From an uncultured Flavonifractor sp. (GTDB lineage Bacteria > Bacillota > Clostridia > Oscillospirales > Oscillospiraceae): a stretch of 6,345 nt of DNA. The stretch lies in the NCBI GenBank assembly GCA_910585415.1, contig CAJUDT010000114.1:1-6345 (forward strand), read 5' to 3'. A program made the position numbers and the translations under genes. The stretch's first letter is position 1. Each line of letters opens with the position of its first letter. A model generated the notes under the pieces. That model worked only from the letters and a program-made list of their open reading frames with translations. It was not told the origin of the DNA and did not search any database. Positions 5,315 to 6,345 of this stretch are shown one piece after another.

Positions 5315-6345
5315 TCAGAATCGGAAGTAGAGGAAGGGATTATAGGTGGCGTCCACCAGATAGGCGGTGCTGAGGGTAAGCCCCGCCAGCAGCAGCACCG
5401 GCAGTATAACCTGCACCGGCCGCTCTGGCAGGCGCTTCCACAGCTTGACCCCCAGGGGGGTGGAGGCCACGGCGGCAATCATCAAAACGGGCAGGTAGCT
5501 GACCAGGTGATACCGGAAGGCCCCATCCGCCAGTCCCCCCTGGGCAAAGCCGAACATGGCCTTTAGATAGACCCCCAGGTGTCCCAGGTCCTCCACGGCG
5601 AAAATGGCCCAGCTGACCACCGCCAGGAATATGGCGTACAGGTGCTGGAGCGCCCGGGGGAGCTTTTCCAGAACCCGGAGCAGAACGGCCTTTTCCAGAA
5701 TCAGCAGGGCGGCGAAGTACAGCCCCCAAAGGAGGAAATTCCAGCTGGCCCCGTGCCAAATACCTGTGGCCGCCCACACCACCAGCAAATTGAAGAACAG
5801 CCGGGGGCGGCTCACCCGGTTGCCCCCCAAGGGGATATACATGTACTCCCGGAACCAGGTGCCAAGGGAGATATGCCACCGCCGCCAGAACTCGGTCACA
5901 GAGCGGGAGATATAGGGGTAGTTGAAGTTGCGCATAAACTCAAAGCCCAGCATCCGCCCCAGGCCCACGGCCATGTCGGAATAGCCGGAGAAGTCAAAGT
6001 AGAGCTGGAGGGAGAAGGCAATTATCCCCAGCCACGCTCCGGCGGTGGTGAGCTGGGACGCCGGGAGGGCCTTGTAGGTGTCCCACAGCATCCCCAGGTT
6101 ATTGGCCAGCAGGACCTTTTTGGCCAGACCTACCACAAATACCTGTACGCCGGAGGCGAACTGCTCCGGGGAGTGGCTCCGCTGGTCGATTTGCTCCCCC
6201 AGGTCCTTGTATTTGATGATGGGGCCCGCGATGAGCTGGGGAAAGAGGGTGACGAAGGTGCCGAAGTTGACGATGTTCTTCTGAACCTTAGCGTCCCCCC
6301 GGTACACGTCGATGGTGTAGCTCATGGTCTGGAAGGTGTAGAAGG
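5315..6345 (-). CDS. AlgI-like MBOAT O-acyltransferase, 5' end cut by window
   Basis: A multi-pass membrane protein that hands acyl groups from the cytoplasm to an extracellular partner. The frame is open to the right edge: the six codons before the first visible ATG (6323-6325) read FYTFQT, which joins that Met as the conserved FYTFQTMSYTIDVYRG. That Met is therefore internal, and roughly 130 N-terminal residues lie outside the window. Counting from that Met, the signatures are FPQLIAGPI (28-36), LQLYFDFSGYSDMAVGLGRM (106-125), NFNYPYISRSVTEFWRRWHI (133-152), YMYIPLGGNR (161-170) and TGIWHGASWNF (187-197). H191 (bases 5753-5755) is the expected essential MBOAT His, and H151 is the other conserved one. 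About 340 residues are visible, compared with 460-520 in full AlgI-type proteins. It is directly upstream of the DHHW gene and the two are cotranscribed; its promoter is not in the window. Confidence 0.96.
   Translation of the reverse strand, partial: FYTFQTMSYTIDVYRGDAKVQKNIVNFGTFVTLFPQLIAGPIIKYKDLGEQIDQRSHSPEQFASGVQVFVVGLAKKVLLANNLGMLWDTYKALPASQLTTAGAWLGIIAFSLQLYFDFSGYSDMAVGLGRMLGFEFMRNFNYPYISRSVTEFWRRWHISLGTWFREYMYIPLGGNRVSRPRLFFNLLVVWAATGIWHGASWNFLLWGLYFAALLILEKAVLLRVLEKLPRALQHLYAIFLAVVSWAIFAVEDLGHLGVYLKAMFGFAQGGLADGAFRYHLVSYLPVLMIAAVASTPLGVKLWKRLPERPVQVILPVLLLAGLTLSTAYLVDATYNPFLYFRF

Noticed and set aside
4242..5330. A 362-aa open frame antisense to the DHHW gene
   Set aside because: The - strand protein has a signal peptide, the DHHW motif and a ribosome site; the + strand frame shows no domain.

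Overview
The window looks like a piece of a GC-rich, low-redundancy Clostridia chromosome. An Oscillospiraceae-type gut bacterium related to Flavonifractor or Lawsonibacter is my best guess. That placement is an inference from strong Shine-Dalgarno sites, a TTG start, a SpoVK/CbbX-like ATPase, a DHHW-family protein and AT-rich hairpin repeats between GC-rich genes. I cannot confirm a genus. Six protein genes are visible, four on the + strand and two on the - strand. Both edge genes are cut by the window.

Plus-strand part. The window opens inside a glycolytic enolase gene (2-1069; about 75 N-terminal residues lie upstream), which ends at a textbook terminator (1103-1142). Next comes a 369-base gap. 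Most of it is a composite structured element: a 19-bp unit occurs twice (1167-1185 and 1358-1376), and between the copies lie a palindrome and three large back-to-back hairpins (1232-1266, 1276-1312, 1315-1358). Almost every departure from Watson-Crick pairing in these stems is G-U compatible when read on the + strand. A sigma-70-like promoter directly abuts the element and drives a TTG-started AAA+ ATPase of the CbbX/SpoVK type with an N-terminal TerB-like helical region (1439-2896). Twelve bases later comes a 72-residue XRE/Cro-type regulator (2909-3127). An AT-rich 3' stretch and a strong terminator (3289-3335) follow. A MgtC/SapB-family membrane protein (3415-4095) then has its own strong ribosome site and possibly its own promoter.

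Minus-strand part. Convergent to mgtC, and separated from it by one hairpin terminator (4114-4158), lies a two-gene unit read from the right edge. It encodes an AlgI-like MBOAT O-acyltransferase (5315-6345, 5' end outside the window) and then a DHHW/AlgX-like SGNH-type protein (4164-5297). In this arrangement the MBOAT protein passes acyl groups across the membrane and the DHHW protein is the likely extracellular transferase, so the pair probably O-acetylates a surface polysaccharide or cell-wall polymer.

The blocks do not form one pathway. They are housekeeping glycolysis, an ATPase/regulator pair of unknown target, an ion-stress membrane protein and an envelope-modification operon. The least explained part is the composite hairpin element at 1167-1376.
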